Assembly (NCBI RefSeq): GCF_001598215.1
Contig: NZ_BCXJ01000001.1
Coordinates: 682,001-746,000, forward strand
DNA: 64,000 nucleotides
Origin: Shouchella clausii
Lineage (GTDB): Bacteria; Bacillota; Bacilli; Bacillales; Bacillaceae_D
Direction: 5' to 3'
Below, one piece after another: positions 15,080 to 24,061 of this stretch (position 1 is its first letter; each line of letters begins with the position of its first letter). Both the position numbers and the translations under genes were made by a program. Under the pieces are notes generated by a model. It ran no database searches and had not been told where the DNA came from. It saw only the letters and a list, made by a program, of their open reading frames with translations.

Positions 15080-16992
15080 ATACAGGCCAACTGATCATGC
15101 GCAATTTGCGGAAAAACAGCAAAACGTACGGATTGTACATTTTCTCATTAACCTTTAGTGCGGCACTCTATTTTGCCTTTGTCACGTTGCAATATGATCC
15201 GGCTCTTGACGAGGCGGCTGCATCAGTAAAAGGCGCTGCTGCCATTCGGTCCGCATCGGTCTTGCTTATCGCGATCATAGCGATCTTTTTGCTCTACGCC
15301 AATCGTTTGTTTTTAAAAAGGAGAAGCAAGGAAATCGGTTTATTTCAGTTGGTTGGCATGCGGAAAGGCCGGGTTTTTTTGGTACTATCAGGGGAAAACG
15401 TGCTCGTTTACTTTGGCGCGTTATCTGTCGGCATTGTCATTGGCTTTTATTTGTCAAAGCTGGCAATGGTAAGCCTGTACAGCATTATCGGCGTCGAAAC
15501 AGCTGCGAAACTGCATTTCTCAGGTCCTGCCCTCATCCAGACGCTGCTTGTCTTTGCGGCTATTTACGTTCTAATGATGGCATTCACGTATATCTATATC
15601 CGCAAGCAAACGATTTTGTCCTTGTTTCAAATCAAAGCAAAAACAGAAACGATCACAAAAGGTTTTAGTGCGGCCGAGATCGCGGTTGGCGTACTCGGCA
15701 TTGTATTGATTGGATTTGGCTACTGGCTATCTTCTAAATTGTTTGCAGGGCAATTCGTGACACAGAATGAATTGTTTCTTGCGATGACGACGATTTTGGC
15801 CGCCTGCATTATCGGCACATTGTTGTTCTATAAAGGAACGGTCAGCTTTGTTGCGAAAGTGATTCGCCGCAAAAAGGATGGCTATTTGAACATTCGCGAA
15901 GTGATGTCCTTGTCGTCGCTCATGTTTCGAATGAAATCAAACGCCGTGTTGCTGACTGTGATTACGACTGTGTCGGCGCTAGCGATTGGGCTGCTGTCAT
16001 TAAGTTATATTACCTATTATTCAGCAGAAAAATCTGCACAACAATGGGTGCCGACTGACTTTGCTTTTGTGAGCGGCGATGATGCAGAAGCGTTTAAAAT
16101 GAAACTCGATCAAATGAGGGTTGACTATAAAGAAAGTACAACTGAATTTATACAAGGGAATGTCAAAATAGACGAAATTATCGCTTCGTCGACGGAAATG
16201 ATGACCGGGACAGTGGAAGAAATGGCGATCACAAGCGCTGCCTATATGACAGATGTCCATGTCGCCACTGACGAAGCAGTATTAACTGGCTACAACGACT
16301 TGCTACAGCGGTTTGTCACGTTTAAAGATGAAGGCGACATTGTGATCGAACTTGGGGAAGAGACAATAAGCCAACAATATCGAGGCTTAAAGAAAGAATT
16401 TGTTATCCCTTATTTCTACCCAAGCAGCGGAATGCCGACTGTTGTTGTCAATGAAGAAACGTTTGCTTCACTGAAAAAGCAACAAGAAGCAGAGAAATCT
16501 TATGGCATTGAGATTGTAGAAGAATCAGCAGTAGTTGAGGCGAATACAGCTTATCAAGAAATGGATTTTCATGAACAAAGCGAGTCACAATGGGCGATGG
16601 CGACAAACCAAAAAGCCCATATGGGTTTATACATGTTCATTGTCGCTTTCTTAGGGCTGACGTTTTTAATTACGTCAGGCTGTATTCTCTATTTTAAGCA
16701 AGTGGATGAAACAGAAGAAGAAAAGCACAATTATACAATTTTACGCAAGCTCGGCTTTAACCGTCGCCAGTTGGAAAAAGGCAGCTATGTCAAGCAATTA
16801 TTTGCGTTCGGTATTCCACTTCTTTTAGGCTTGTCCCATAGCTATTTTGCCGTACAATCAGGCTGGTTCTTTTTTGGCGGTGAATTGTGGACGCCGATGC
16901 TGCTAGTCATGGCTGTCTATACAGCACTCTATTCGATCTTTGCTTTGCTGTCTGTGTGGCATACGAAAAAAGTGATAAAGGAGGCGCTGTAG
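15076..16992 (+). CDS. ABC transporter permease, BceB-type (FtsX-like domains)
   Basis: A 638-residue membrane protein with ten predicted segments: one near residue 20, three in 60-175, four in 195-315, and the rest at 520-630. A large extracellular domain (about residues 320-510) sits between segments 7 and 8, as in BceB/VraG/YxdM. This domain recognises peptide antibiotics such as bacitracin or defensin-like peptides, and in known systems talks to a BceS-type kinase. The drug specificity cannot be read. The gene overlaps the ATPase gene by 4 nt and is followed by a terminator. Confidence 0.9.
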   Translation: MNTGQLIMRNLRKNSKTYGLYIFSLTFSAALYFAFVTLQYDPALDEAAASVKGAAAIRSASVLLIAIIAIFLLYANRLFLKRRSKEIGLFQLVGMRKGRVFLVLSGENVLVYFGALSVGIVIGFYLSKLAMVSLYSIIGVETAAKLHFSGPALIQTLLVFAAIYVLMMAFTYIYIRKQTILSLFQIKAKTETITKGFSAAEIAVGVLGIVLIGFGYWLSSKLFAGQFVTQNELFLAMTTILAACIIGTLLFYKGTVSFVAKVIRRKKDGYLNIREVMSLSSLMFRMKSNAVLLTVITTVSALAIGLLSLSYITYYSAEKSAQQWVPTDFAFVSGDDAEAFKMKLDQMRVDYKESTTEFIQGNVKIDEIIASSTEMMTGTVEEMAITSAAYMTDVHVATDEAVLTGYNDLLQRFVTFKDEGDIVIELGEETISQQYRGLKKEFVIPYFYPSSGMPTVVVNEETFASLKKQQEAEKSYGIEIVEESAVVEANTAYQEMDFHEQSESQWAMATNQKAHMGLYMFIVAFLGLTFLITSGCILYFKQVDETEEEKHNYTILRKLGFNRRQLEKGSYVKQLFAFGIPLLLGLSHSYFAVQSGWFFFGGELWTPMLLVMAVYTALYSIFALLSVWHTKKVIKEAL

Positions 16993-17005
16993 CGATCACG
17001 AAATG

Positions 17006-17041
17006 GAAAAGCGGGCTTTTTTGTAGAATGCTCGCTTTTTC
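17006..17041 (+). terminator. terminator of the BceAB-type operon
   Basis: AAAAGCGGGC and GCTCGCTTTT pair (one G-T) around a 13-nt loop and end in a T run. Confidence 0.75.
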
Positions 17042-17168
17042 CTCTATTTTCAGTGTCGAAAAGAGCTTTGTCACTCCAATCGACACAACCGTTTTGAAGA
17101 GCTAGTTTAAATACATTGCCGGAAACGGGCACACCTCTCTTATAAAGGACACACCGTGTGCTGGCTCA

Positions 17169-18290
17169 TTAGTTGACAATGCCATGGTAAAGGATTTTCG
17201 TGTTAAGGTTAACTGAAATCGGTATTTTCGGATATAATTCTTTCCAATTGGTTTTTTGCCAATCAGAATAATAAAAAGCGCGCATATGCTTGCCAATCCC
17301 ATAATAATCACAGTTTCTTGCTTGAATAATGTTGATGACTTCCTCGCACTCCTTTGATAATTGTGCAGTAATGCGGTTGTTCAATTCATCAACGTTCTCT
17401 TGGATGTAAAGTGTGTCTTTCGGGTATTCAATCACATTCAGAGTCAATTCCACGTCGAAATCAACTTGAAATTGGCCGGCGTTGTTCTTTGTTAACTTCA
17501 TGTTTGATTTACGGTCTTCCACGTCAACAGTCGCATAATTATTTGCTTTAATTGCATACTGGTCGCTAACTTTTATATTTAAGCGTGGCTCCTTGTCTTG
17601 TTTATGACCTAATAGCAGCAAGCGCAATGTTTGGTCTGCGCTTAGTTCACCTGACATTTTGTTTTGGTTAAACAAGGCCACCCCATGCAACTCAACATTA
17701 TGGTGGTCGATTACTTGAAGAAGAGGCAAAACGAAATCGGTTCCTTTATCAAACAATAAGGAAAGAATGTCTTCTAATGAAGTTGTTGGAATATTTCCGG
17801 TATTTTCTAAGCCTTGGAGCAAGTCGCCTAAGTAATTGCTAATAAGCGGTGTTTCCGGTGTTTTAACATGAAGGGCGTCTTTAGCTGGCCCATTGACAAC
17901 GCCTATGCGTGCATTGGTTGTGCTCACAGGCGAGCGGTAATGCACATCAAGCATCGAGTAAATATTTTGTTCGGCCAATCCTCTGCTTAACAATGTGACT
18001 CGGTTTTTGGAGGCATACAGTTCGCCTGAGACTTTTCTGTCCAACTGGATGCGGCTGTCCCGGGGAGTAGTGCCGATTGCTGAGAGAATAGCCGGCGTCG
18101 TCGTCACATCGGCTCCTGCTTGAGCCTGGTTTTGTGTGCCGCCTCCAATTGTGACGATCGTCGTTTCAATTTTTCCGTCATGAGTTTGGTCGAGTGCTTG
18201 ACTATAGATTAAATTAATGTCTTTGACAAGGCGCTGGTCCCAACAGCCGGTTAACAGCAATAGCATAAAAATTGCTTGGATCGCTTTCAC
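17169..18290 (-). CDS. spore germination lipoprotein, GerAC family (C subunit)
   Basis: A 373-residue lipoprotein of the Ger receptor. The signal peptide ends at LLLTGC, where the cysteine (about residue 16) is lipidated, followed by the WDQRLVKDINLIYSQALD stretch typical of GerAC/GerBC. It lies on the outer face of the spore inner membrane and is needed for germinant response. The start is GTG 18290, overlapping the gerAB stop by 4 nt with AAAGGAGG just upstream. It is the last gene of the leftward ger operon. The germinant is unknown. Confidence 0.92.
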   Translation of the reverse strand: MKAIQAIFMLLLLTGCWDQRLVKDINLIYSQALDQTHDGKIETTIVTIGGGTQNQAQAGADVTTTPAILSAIGTTPRDSRIQLDRKVSGELYASKNRVTLLSRGLAEQNIYSMLDVHYRSPVSTTNARIGVVNGPAKDALHVKTPETPLISNYLGDLLQGLENTGNIPTTSLEDILSLLFDKGTDFVLPLLQVIDHHNVELHGVALFNQNKMSGELSADQTLRLLLLGHKQDKEPRLNIKVSDQYAIKANNYATVDVEDRKSNMKLTKNNAGQFQVDFDVELTLNVIEYPKDTLYIQENVDELNNRITAQLSKECEEVINIIQARNCDYYGIGKHMRAFYYSDWQKTNWKELYPKIPISVNLNTKILYHGIVN

Positions 18291-19375
18291 ACTGTAGACC
18301 TCCTTTTAAAAACAGCAGCAGTTATCAGGATAAACAATGGGACGATAAAGGCCATAATGGAGCCAAATTGATCTGTTCCTGTGATCATTTGTCTTACTTG
18401 GAAAATGCTGTCACGAGGGAGATTTATTAGAAAGGTGACGAGCAAAGCTAAAATGACAAATAAATGGTAACGCGATGAGCGGAAGAATGACATCGTGCCG
18501 ATCACGCCGCAATAAATAAAAATCGCATAAGTCGTTATGACAATAACAGACCAAAGGCATAGAAAAATTAAATCGATCCGCTCCACAATCGGAAAAGAAA
18601 ACGACTTGATCAAATAGAGAAAGGGTTCAGGCAATAGCTTCATTTCCCCAGCGCTAAATGTCATGTAACAGGCAAGGACAACGACTAAATAAATAAAGAA
18701 AACGAACCAATGGGCCAGTGAAACAACCTTTATTTTTTCAGCGGCAGTCGCTTTTACGTATGGAAAAATCAAGCTCATGACAATATAACCATTGATCGCA
18801 AAAGAAGCGGCCAATGTTCCTTTCATAAGCTCGCTCGGCTGTGCTAAGCCGAGGGGCAACAAATTTAATAGATCGCCATGATAAAAAAAGCCACCAATCA
18901 TGACGATTGGGATAAGGAGGATGAGCGGAGCAGCCAAGACAAACATCCGCGCCTTTTGATCAAGTGTACTTAGTATAAGCGGTAAGCATGCGGCGATCAT
19001 CAAGATCATAAAAATAGGCTCAGGCGTTCTTGTCAAAATCCAAATAACGATCAGTTGAGTGAAGCCTTGCAATACAAGCGCTGCTGTATAAACAAAATAA
19101 ACAATGTATACAAGGGTTAGGACTTTTCCGGCAAATATGCCCAATGTTTTTTCGCAGATCGAAAATAAGTGGTCATTAGGAAAGCGCTTATGGAGCAGCC
19201 ATAAGACAAAAATCGCTATTTGCACCAAAATAGCCGACATAAATAAAGAAATCCAGCCGTCTGTTTGCGCTTCCTTGTAAAGAGTATATGGCAATGAGAG
19301 AATGCCGATTCCAATTTGTGATTGCACATAAAACCAAAACAACTGTGTTTTCCCTAATCGCTTGTTTGTTTCCAT
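18287..19375 (-). CDS. spore germination transporter-like subunit, GerAB family (B subunit)
   Basis: A 362-residue APC-superfamily membrane protein with ten predicted segments; in GerAA-AB-AC receptors the B subunit binds the germinant. The N-terminal LGKTQLFWFYVQSQIGIGILSLPY is the family signature. I chose ATG 19375, 9 nt after GAGAGG; ATGs at 19381 and 19384 are also in frame, and the latter would overlap the gerAA stop as ATGA. A longer frame to 19450 reads through the end of gerAA and is not credible. Confidence 0.92.
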   Translation of the reverse strand: METNKRLGKTQLFWFYVQSQIGIGILSLPYTLYKEAQTDGWISLFMSAILVQIAIFVLWLLHKRFPNDHLFSICEKTLGIFAGKVLTLVYIVYFVYTAALVLQGFTQLIVIWILTRTPEPIFMILMIAACLPLILSTLDQKARMFVLAAPLILLIPIVMIGGFFYHGDLLNLLPLGLAQPSELMKGTLAASFAINGYIVMSLIFPYVKATAAEKIKVVSLAHWFVFFIYLVVVLACYMTFSAGEMKLLPEPFLYLIKSFSFPIVERIDLIFLCLWSVIVITTYAIFIYCGVIGTMSFFRSSRYHLFVILALLVTFLINLPRDSIFQVRQMITGTDQFGSIMAFIVPLFILITAAVFKRRSTV

Positions 19376-19380
19376 TTGCA

Positions 19381-20814
19381 TCATCCTCTCTTTCGCGACG
19401 CCCGTTTTGAATAAGGCGATGCATAACGGGTATGCCGTTGGATCAACCAATAAGGGAACCGCAGCAAACCATCTTTTACGCCTTTGAGACTAAAAGGCGC
19501 AAGCGGCAAAAAGTAAGGCGTCCCAAATGAATCAAGTTTGACGAGATGCATCAGAATAGCAAAGAAAGACAATATGACGCCAATCAAACCGAATGCAGCG
19601 CTAGCGAGCATGAGCGGGAAGCGAATGAGACGAACGACTGAACTCATCTCTGTGTTCGGAATGACATAGGAAGCTATTGCGGTAATAGCGACAACAATAA
19701 TCATCATGTTTGACACAAGTCCAGCATTGACAACGGCTTCGCCTATGACAAGTCCACCAACAATGCCGATCGTTTGACCGATCGGCGCTGGTAGCCTCAC
19801 GCCCGCTTCACGGATGAGCTCGATCGTGACTTCCATAATTAGCGCTTCAACGAGCGGCGGATATGGAATGTTTTGCAATGAGCTTTTGACGGAAATGATC
19901 AGCGGTTGAGGAATGATTTCAAAATGAAACGCAACTAAAGAAATATACAAGGATGGCACAAAAATGGCAATGAAAAGCGCCAGCAAGCGAACAGAGCGCA
20001 AAAAGCTACCTAGAAAAAAATGGAAATTATAGTCATCGACTGCCTGCAGAAAGCTAAAAAAAGAAACAGGCAAAATCAAAGCAGTCGGATTGCCTTCAAT
20101 CAAAAGCGCAATTCGTCCTTCGGCGATATTTCCAACGACAACGTCTGGTCGTTCAGAATAAAGGATTTGGGGAAAAATCGACCGTTTTGAGTCTTGAAGC
20201 AGTTCATTTATAACGCCAGGAGAAATGGTTAAATCCTGGTCGATCGCTTCTAGCTTTTTCATAATTTCTGCTAATACAGTATCAGAAGCTCTGTCGTGCA
20301 TATAGACAATAGCCACGTCTTTTTTTATCGTTTTGCCTACCTTTTTCTGACGGACAATCAGTGCTTCTGTGGCTGCTTGCCTGCGGACAAGATGAAGGTT
20401 GACTAGAAGGCTTTCGACAAAGCCCTCATGCGTTCCCTGTAGGGCGCGCTCATTCGTAGGTTCCTCGATACCCCGATTTATTGATAAGGCCGCGTCTACC
20501 ATAAAGAAAGACGGGCCACGTTCATAGAAAACAATCGCTGCTTGCCCTTTATAAAGAAGGGGCACACATTCTGCAATGGTCGCTTTTTTTTCATAGGAAG
20601 CAGAAGCGAGCGCTTCTTGAAGAGACCGCTTTGAGGCAGGGGCCTGATTCAATTGTTTGAAAAATATGTCCTCTAGCCATTTTTCGTCAACTAATGAATC
20701 CAAATACAAGACAAACCCATGCAAGCCTTGGTAGGTGAACTCACGAAAAACAAGATCGTCAGTACCGTGCACAGCTGCCGTAAATTTGTTTTTAATCTCT
20801 TTAAGTTCGCTCAT
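19381..20814 (-). CDS. spore germination protein, GerAA family (A subunit)
   Basis: A 477-residue subunit of a nutrient germinant receptor in the spore inner membrane. A soluble N-terminal domain (residues 1-235) is followed by about five transmembrane segments (about 240-430), with PYPPLVEALIMEVTIELIREAG and PAPIGQTIGIVGGLVIGEAVV as the conserved membrane signatures; the protein ends in a basic tail. ATG 20814 lies 8 nt after AGAGGG and is preferred to a GTG three codons upstream. The B and C genes follow with overlaps, so one operon makes the complete receptor. The germinant cannot be predicted. Confidence 0.93.
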   Translation of the reverse strand: MSELKEIKNKFTAAVHGTDDLVFREFTYQGLHGFVLYLDSLVDEKWLEDIFFKQLNQAPASKRSLQEALASASYEKKATIAECVPLLYKGQAAIVFYERGPSFFMVDAALSINRGIEEPTNERALQGTHEGFVESLLVNLHLVRRQAATEALIVRQKKVGKTIKKDVAIVYMHDRASDTVLAEIMKKLEAIDQDLTISPGVINELLQDSKRSIFPQILYSERPDVVVGNIAEGRIALLIEGNPTALILPVSFFSFLQAVDDYNFHFFLGSFLRSVRLLALFIAIFVPSLYISLVAFHFEIIPQPLIISVKSSLQNIPYPPLVEALIMEVTIELIREAGVRLPAPIGQTIGIVGGLVIGEAVVNAGLVSNMMIIVVAITAIASYVIPNTEMSSVVRLIRFPLMLASAAFGLIGVILSFFAILMHLVKLDSFGTPYFLPLAPFSLKGVKDGLLRFPYWLIQRHTRYASPYSKRASRKRG

Positions 20815-20843
20815 TTCGATCACCCTCTACTTGCTAATAGGCT

Positions 20844-20872
20844 TACTATTTCCTAAGAGTGGTTCTTTATAC
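20844..20872 (-). promoter_or_regulatory. possible sigma-G promoter of the ger operon
   Basis: On the minus strand GTATA (20872-20868), 17-bp spacer, AATAGTA (20850-20844). The -35 fits the forespore sigma-G pattern GHATR; the -10 matches CATNHTA at 5 of 7 positions. Ger operons are generally sigma-G dependent, which is the main support. Confidence 0.35.
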
Positions 20873-21320
20873 GGCAGCCGGGTTGATTGGATACATGAAG
20901 CTGCCACTGTTTACGTGGCTGTGCGTTGAGGAGAAAGCCATCGGCCGATGGCCTTGAGGTTCGTCTGGCTCCCCCTTTTTATAAATGATAATAAAAGGAT
21001 AAATGATGCGATTGTATGCAAATAACTGGGTGTTCTACTCTCTTTTATACTAGGTATGTGCAAAATTTGGGATAAAACGTAATTTTATTAGGTGTTTAAT
21101 CACGAATCTTTTTTCTTTATTAGCAGTTTATGCTCATTTTCTTTGCCTATTTTAATCAAACGAAGGAAGGGCGATTTTGAAAAAAGGGTTGATTGGGGAC
21201 GCTTTGTTGGCTTATAGTGGTTACTGGATTGATTGGCCTCATTTACAATCGGGGAAATGTGGGCGCTTTTTAGTGCCTGGCCTTGTATGGATGGTGCCAA
21301 ATGATGGAGGAGGAGTATTT
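20873..21320. other. intergenic region between the ger operon and the lipoprotein gene
   Basis: Contains a perfect 16-bp palindrome GCCATCGGCCGATGGC at 20937-20952 and a GCCAC/GTGGC stem just before it at 20903-20919. Neither is followed at once by a T run. The frame of the lipoprotein is open back to 21177 but has no signal sequence at that end. I see no other gene. Confidence 0.5.
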
Positions 21321-22304
21321 GTGAATAAAATGAAATGGTTTTTGCTTGTGCCTTTCAGCACGCTTGCGTTAGCGGCTTGTGGAAGCGACAACACAAGCGG
21401 TAACGGTGGGCAAGAGGCAGAGGCGGAAACTGAACCTGCAGCGGAAACGGAAGAGCTAACGGCTGAAGACGTATTAGTAAAAACAAGTGAAGCGATGGAA
21501 GCTCTCGATAGTTTTCGTATGGAAATGTCAATGGATTATGGGATGGAGTACGAGGGCCAGGCGTTCGAAATGTCCATTGGCATGACGGCTGATATGATTC
21601 AAGAGCCCCTATCGGCTTATTTGAGCACGACTATTTCCGATTCAGAAACAGGTATGGATTTTACAACAGACCAATACATGGTTGACGATATTTTTTACAT
21701 GCAAAATCCACTTGGACCAGAGTGGATGAAGTATGATATGAGCGAAGATCCAGCATTTGCAACAGAAATGGAAATCGATACGCAAGAACAGCTTGACGTA
21801 TTGAAAAGCGTCGCGGAACATATTGCCCTTGAGGAAGAGGAAGGGGCGTATGTCTTAAAAGTAGACGGATCAGATGAAGAAATGAACGCATTGGTTGAAT
21901 CTTTTATGGAAATGGGCCAAGATGACGTGCTTCCAACTGAAGAAGACATGGCATTGGAAGGCTTTGGATTAAAAAACGTTACATACACGATTTATGTCAA
22001 TAAAGAGACGTACCTTCAAGAAAAAATGGTAATGGATTTTGAGATGGCTTTTGACGATGAAAGCGAAAGTGACAGCTTTAGTATGTCTGGTACTGCCGAA
22101 GCAACTTACTCGAAATTCAATGAGTTTGACGAGATTGATATTCCGCAAGAAGTGGTAGACAATGCTGTTGATGGTGCAGAAATGGAAGCAGAATGGGAAG
22201 CTGAGCTTGAAGCCCTTGAAGACATTGAAGGCATTGAAGGCCTCGAAGATGTTGAAGGCTTCGAAGAAATTCTTGAAGACATCGAAGACGTGGATGGCGA
22301 ATAA
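21321..22304 (+). CDS. lipoprotein of the DUF6612-like family with acidic C-terminal tail
   Basis: A 327-residue exported lipoprotein. The lipobox LAAC ends at Cys19, after a hydrophobic signal FLLVPFSTLALAA. The body (residues about 45-260, EALDSFRMEMSMD onward) resembles the LolA/LppX-like DUF6612 proteins of bacilli, whose role is unknown. The last 45 residues are almost only Glu, Asp, Leu, Ile and Gly in a loose EDIEGIEG-type repeat. GTG 21321 is chosen because GGAGGAGG stands 6 nt upstream and puts the signal peptide at the very N-terminus; the frame extends to 21177 without a good start. It is monocistronic, with a terminator after it. Confidence 0.75.
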   Translation: MNKMKWFLLVPFSTLALAACGSDNTSGNGGQEAEAETEPAAETEELTAEDVLVKTSEAMEALDSFRMEMSMDYGMEYEGQAFEMSIGMTADMIQEPLSAYLSTTISDSETGMDFTTDQYMVDDIFYMQNPLGPEWMKYDMSEDPAFATEMEIDTQEQLDVLKSVAEHIALEEEEGAYVLKVDGSDEEMNALVESFMEMGQDDVLPTEEDMALEGFGLKNVTYTIYVNKETYLQEKMVMDFEMAFDDESESDSFSMSGTAEATYSKFNEFDEIDIPQEVVDNAVDGAEMEAEWEAELEALEDIEGIEGLEDVEGFEEILEDIEDVDGE

Positions 22305-22317
22305 TAACTTGCAAAAT

Positions 22318-22350
22318 CACGCGCCCTTTTGATCAAGGGCGTGTTTTTTT
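22318..22350 (+). terminator. terminator of the lipoprotein gene
   Basis: GCCCTT and AAGGGC, extended by imperfect CACGC/GTG pairing, form a stem with loop TTGATC, followed by a T7 run. Confidence 0.8.
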
Positions 22351-22392
22351 ACGCCCATTTTTTCAAAATAGCATACTCATAAAAGGCGATAT

Positions 22393-22418
22393 GTTTAATA
22401 ATCGCAATATTAGGGTTA
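22393..22418 (+). promoter_or_regulatory. sigma-B-like promoter of ectD
   Basis: GTTTAA (22393-22398), 14-bp spacer, GGGTTA (22413-22418) is close to the sigma-B consensus. A GCAACG/CGTTGC hairpin (22430-22448) would lie in the 5' leader. General stress control suits an osmoprotectant gene. Confidence 0.55.
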
Positions 22419-22479
22419 AGGAATAGGAGGCAACGAAGCAAACGTTGCTCGGACCAACACTATTTAGGAGGTTTTCATT

Positions 22480-23415
22480 ATGCAAGAAAAGGTAGATCTC
22501 TATCCTTCACGCGTTAAGGAGACCGCAACCATTATGGAAAGAAAAGATCCAATCGTTTATTCAAGGGAAAAAGGACCGCTGGCTCGTGAGGAAGTGGCTT
22601 TTTATGAGGCAAATGGGTATGTGATGTTAGAGCGGCTTTTTCAAGAAGACGAAGTGCAAATCTTGGCTAATCAATTGGAAGAAATGATGAAACAGAACCG
22701 AGAGCGGGACAGTGATGAAGTCATCAAAGAGCCTGGTAGCAATGAAATTCGCTCTGTTTTTGAAGTCCACAAAGACAACGGCTTTTTTGAAATGTTGTCT
22801 AAACATGAGCGCATTGTTGCCATTGCAGAACAACTCCTAGGCAGCCAAGTGTACATCAACCAATCGCGCGTTAATTTTAAACCTGGCTTTACGGGCAAAG
22901 AGTTTTTCTGGCATTCTGATTTTGAAACTTGGCATGTGGAAGATGGGATGCCAAATATGAGGGCTGTCAGCTGCTCGATTATACTTACGGATAACTATGA
23001 ATTTAACGGGCCTTTAATGCTCATCCCAGGCTCACATAAATGGTATGTTTCTTGTGCGGGAACAACGCCGGACAACCATTACAAATCATCATTAAAGCAG
23101 CAAGTTGCAGGAACGCCTGATCATACAAGCTTGGAATGGCTGACAGAACAAGCGGGCGGACGGATTGACCGTGCTACTGGCCCAGCCGGATCGGTGCTAT
23201 TTTTTGAGTGCAATACGATGCATGGCTCCAATGCCAATCTTTCTCCTTACCCACGGAGCAACGTCTTTTTCGTATTTAACTCCATTGAAAACCAGTTGCA
23301 GGCGCCATACTCTGGACAAAAACCACGGCCTGAATTTTTAGCGAACCGCAATGGTATTGTCCCGATTCAGCCTGTACAAGGAAACATCGCCCAACATGTC
23401 CACGCAACTAAATGA
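22480..23415 (+). CDS. ectD: ectoine hydroxylase EctD
   Basis: A 311-residue Fe(II)/2-oxoglutarate dioxygenase that converts ectoine to 5-hydroxyectoine, a compatible solute against salt and heat. The family signature runs from F142 to P158 (FFWHSDFETWHVEDGMP), with iron ligands His145, Asp147 and His248. Length and signature distinguish it from general phytanoyl-CoA dioxygenases. AGGAGG lies 8 nt upstream of the ATG. No ectABC genes are beside it, so ectoine must be made from another locus or imported. A sigma-B-like promoter precedes it. Confidence 0.93.
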   Translation: MQEKVDLYPSRVKETATIMERKDPIVYSREKGPLAREEVAFYEANGYVMLERLFQEDEVQILANQLEEMMKQNRERDSDEVIKEPGSNEIRSVFEVHKDNGFFEMLSKHERIVAIAEQLLGSQVYINQSRVNFKPGFTGKEFFWHSDFETWHVEDGMPNMRAVSCSIILTDNYEFNGPLMLIPGSHKWYVSCAGTTPDNHYKSSLKQQVAGTPDHTSLEWLTEQAGGRIDRATGPAGSVLFFECNTMHGSNANLSPYPRSNVFFVFNSIENQLQAPYSGQKPRPEFLANRNGIVPIQPVQGNIAQHVHATK

Positions 23416-23420
23416 AGTAC

Positions 23421-23449
23421 TGACCAAGCTTCCTATTGAGGCTTGGTCA
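23421..23449 (+). terminator. hairpin after ectD
   Basis: TGACCAAGC and GCTTGGTCA form a perfect 9-bp stem beginning 6 nt after the ectD stop. The following tail is weak in T. Confidence 0.55.
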
Positions 23450-23614
23450 GTCTGTTGTAAATGGCGAGCCTTGTTTCATTCTGAGCGTATGAAAACCACC
23501 GGCAAGGGTGGTAAGTGGTCGGTAGTTCACAAGTGGAGCAGTCGATTTGCAAAATTGCGCTGTTGTACACTACAATAGAATCACAGCGAAAAACCGATAA
23601 AGGTGAAACGATGA

Positions 23615-23914
23615 ATGTCTAATGTGCAATCCGTTGTACGGGCTTTGTCGATCTTAAATTTTTCTTTCCCAATACCCGGAAGGGATAAAGCGAACCGATT
23701 TAGCCAATCGGTTAATAATCAAGAAATTACAGAGGGCATCCGTTGCATTGCTTGCCCGATTATGGACTATACCGATAAAACCATAGCAAGTTTTAGCATG
23801 TCAGGACCGCTGAACCGCCTAACGAACAGCTACTTTGAACATACGTTGATTGCAAAAATGCTTGAGACAAGCGAAGCGATCTCAAGAGAATGCGGGTGGC
23901 CAGGGGAAAAACAG
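23615..23914 (+). pseudogene. IclR-family regulator, internally deleted
   Basis: The frame begins with MSNVQSVVRALSIL, the usual start of the IclR helix-turn-helix domain. After about 15 residues it jumps to the end of the effector domain, EGIRCIACPIMDYTDKTIASFSMSGP and onward to SRECGWPG. Some 120-140 residues, covering the rest of the DNA-binding domain and most of the effector domain, are missing. The junction stays in frame, and the last residues before the stop (to 23980) run into a terminator. It cannot be a working IclR repressor. The target genes it once controlled are not evident nearby. Confidence 0.75.
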
Positions 23915-23937
23915 AGTCAAAAGGTCATAATGGAATC

Positions 23938-23977
23938 AAACCACGAACAGTCCATGTTGCTGTTCGTGGTTTTTTTA
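23938..23977 (+). terminator. strong terminator after the IclR remnant
   Basis: CCACGAACAG (23941-23950) and CTGTTCGTGG (23960-23969) form a perfect stem flanked by A and T runs. Confidence 0.9.
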
Positions 23978-24024
23978 TGAGTGAGAAGGGGGGACTCGCT
24001 TTTGTCAGGAAATATGCTATATTT

Positions 24025-24043
24025 ATTGATAATGATTATCAAT
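24025..24043 (+). promoter_or_regulatory. Fur box upstream of the Btr-like gene
   Basis: TTGATAATGATTATCAA is a perfect 7-1-7 Fur box (TGATAAT-G-ATTATCA), 19 bp before the start codon. Confidence 0.9.
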
Positions 24044-24061
24044 TAACGGAGGTGTGTTCGA

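Noticed and set aside
21177-21320. An N-terminal extension of the DUF6612-like lipoprotein
   Set aside because: The extension would place the lipoprotein signal inside the protein; GTG 21321 with a strong ribosome binding site makes the signal N-terminal.
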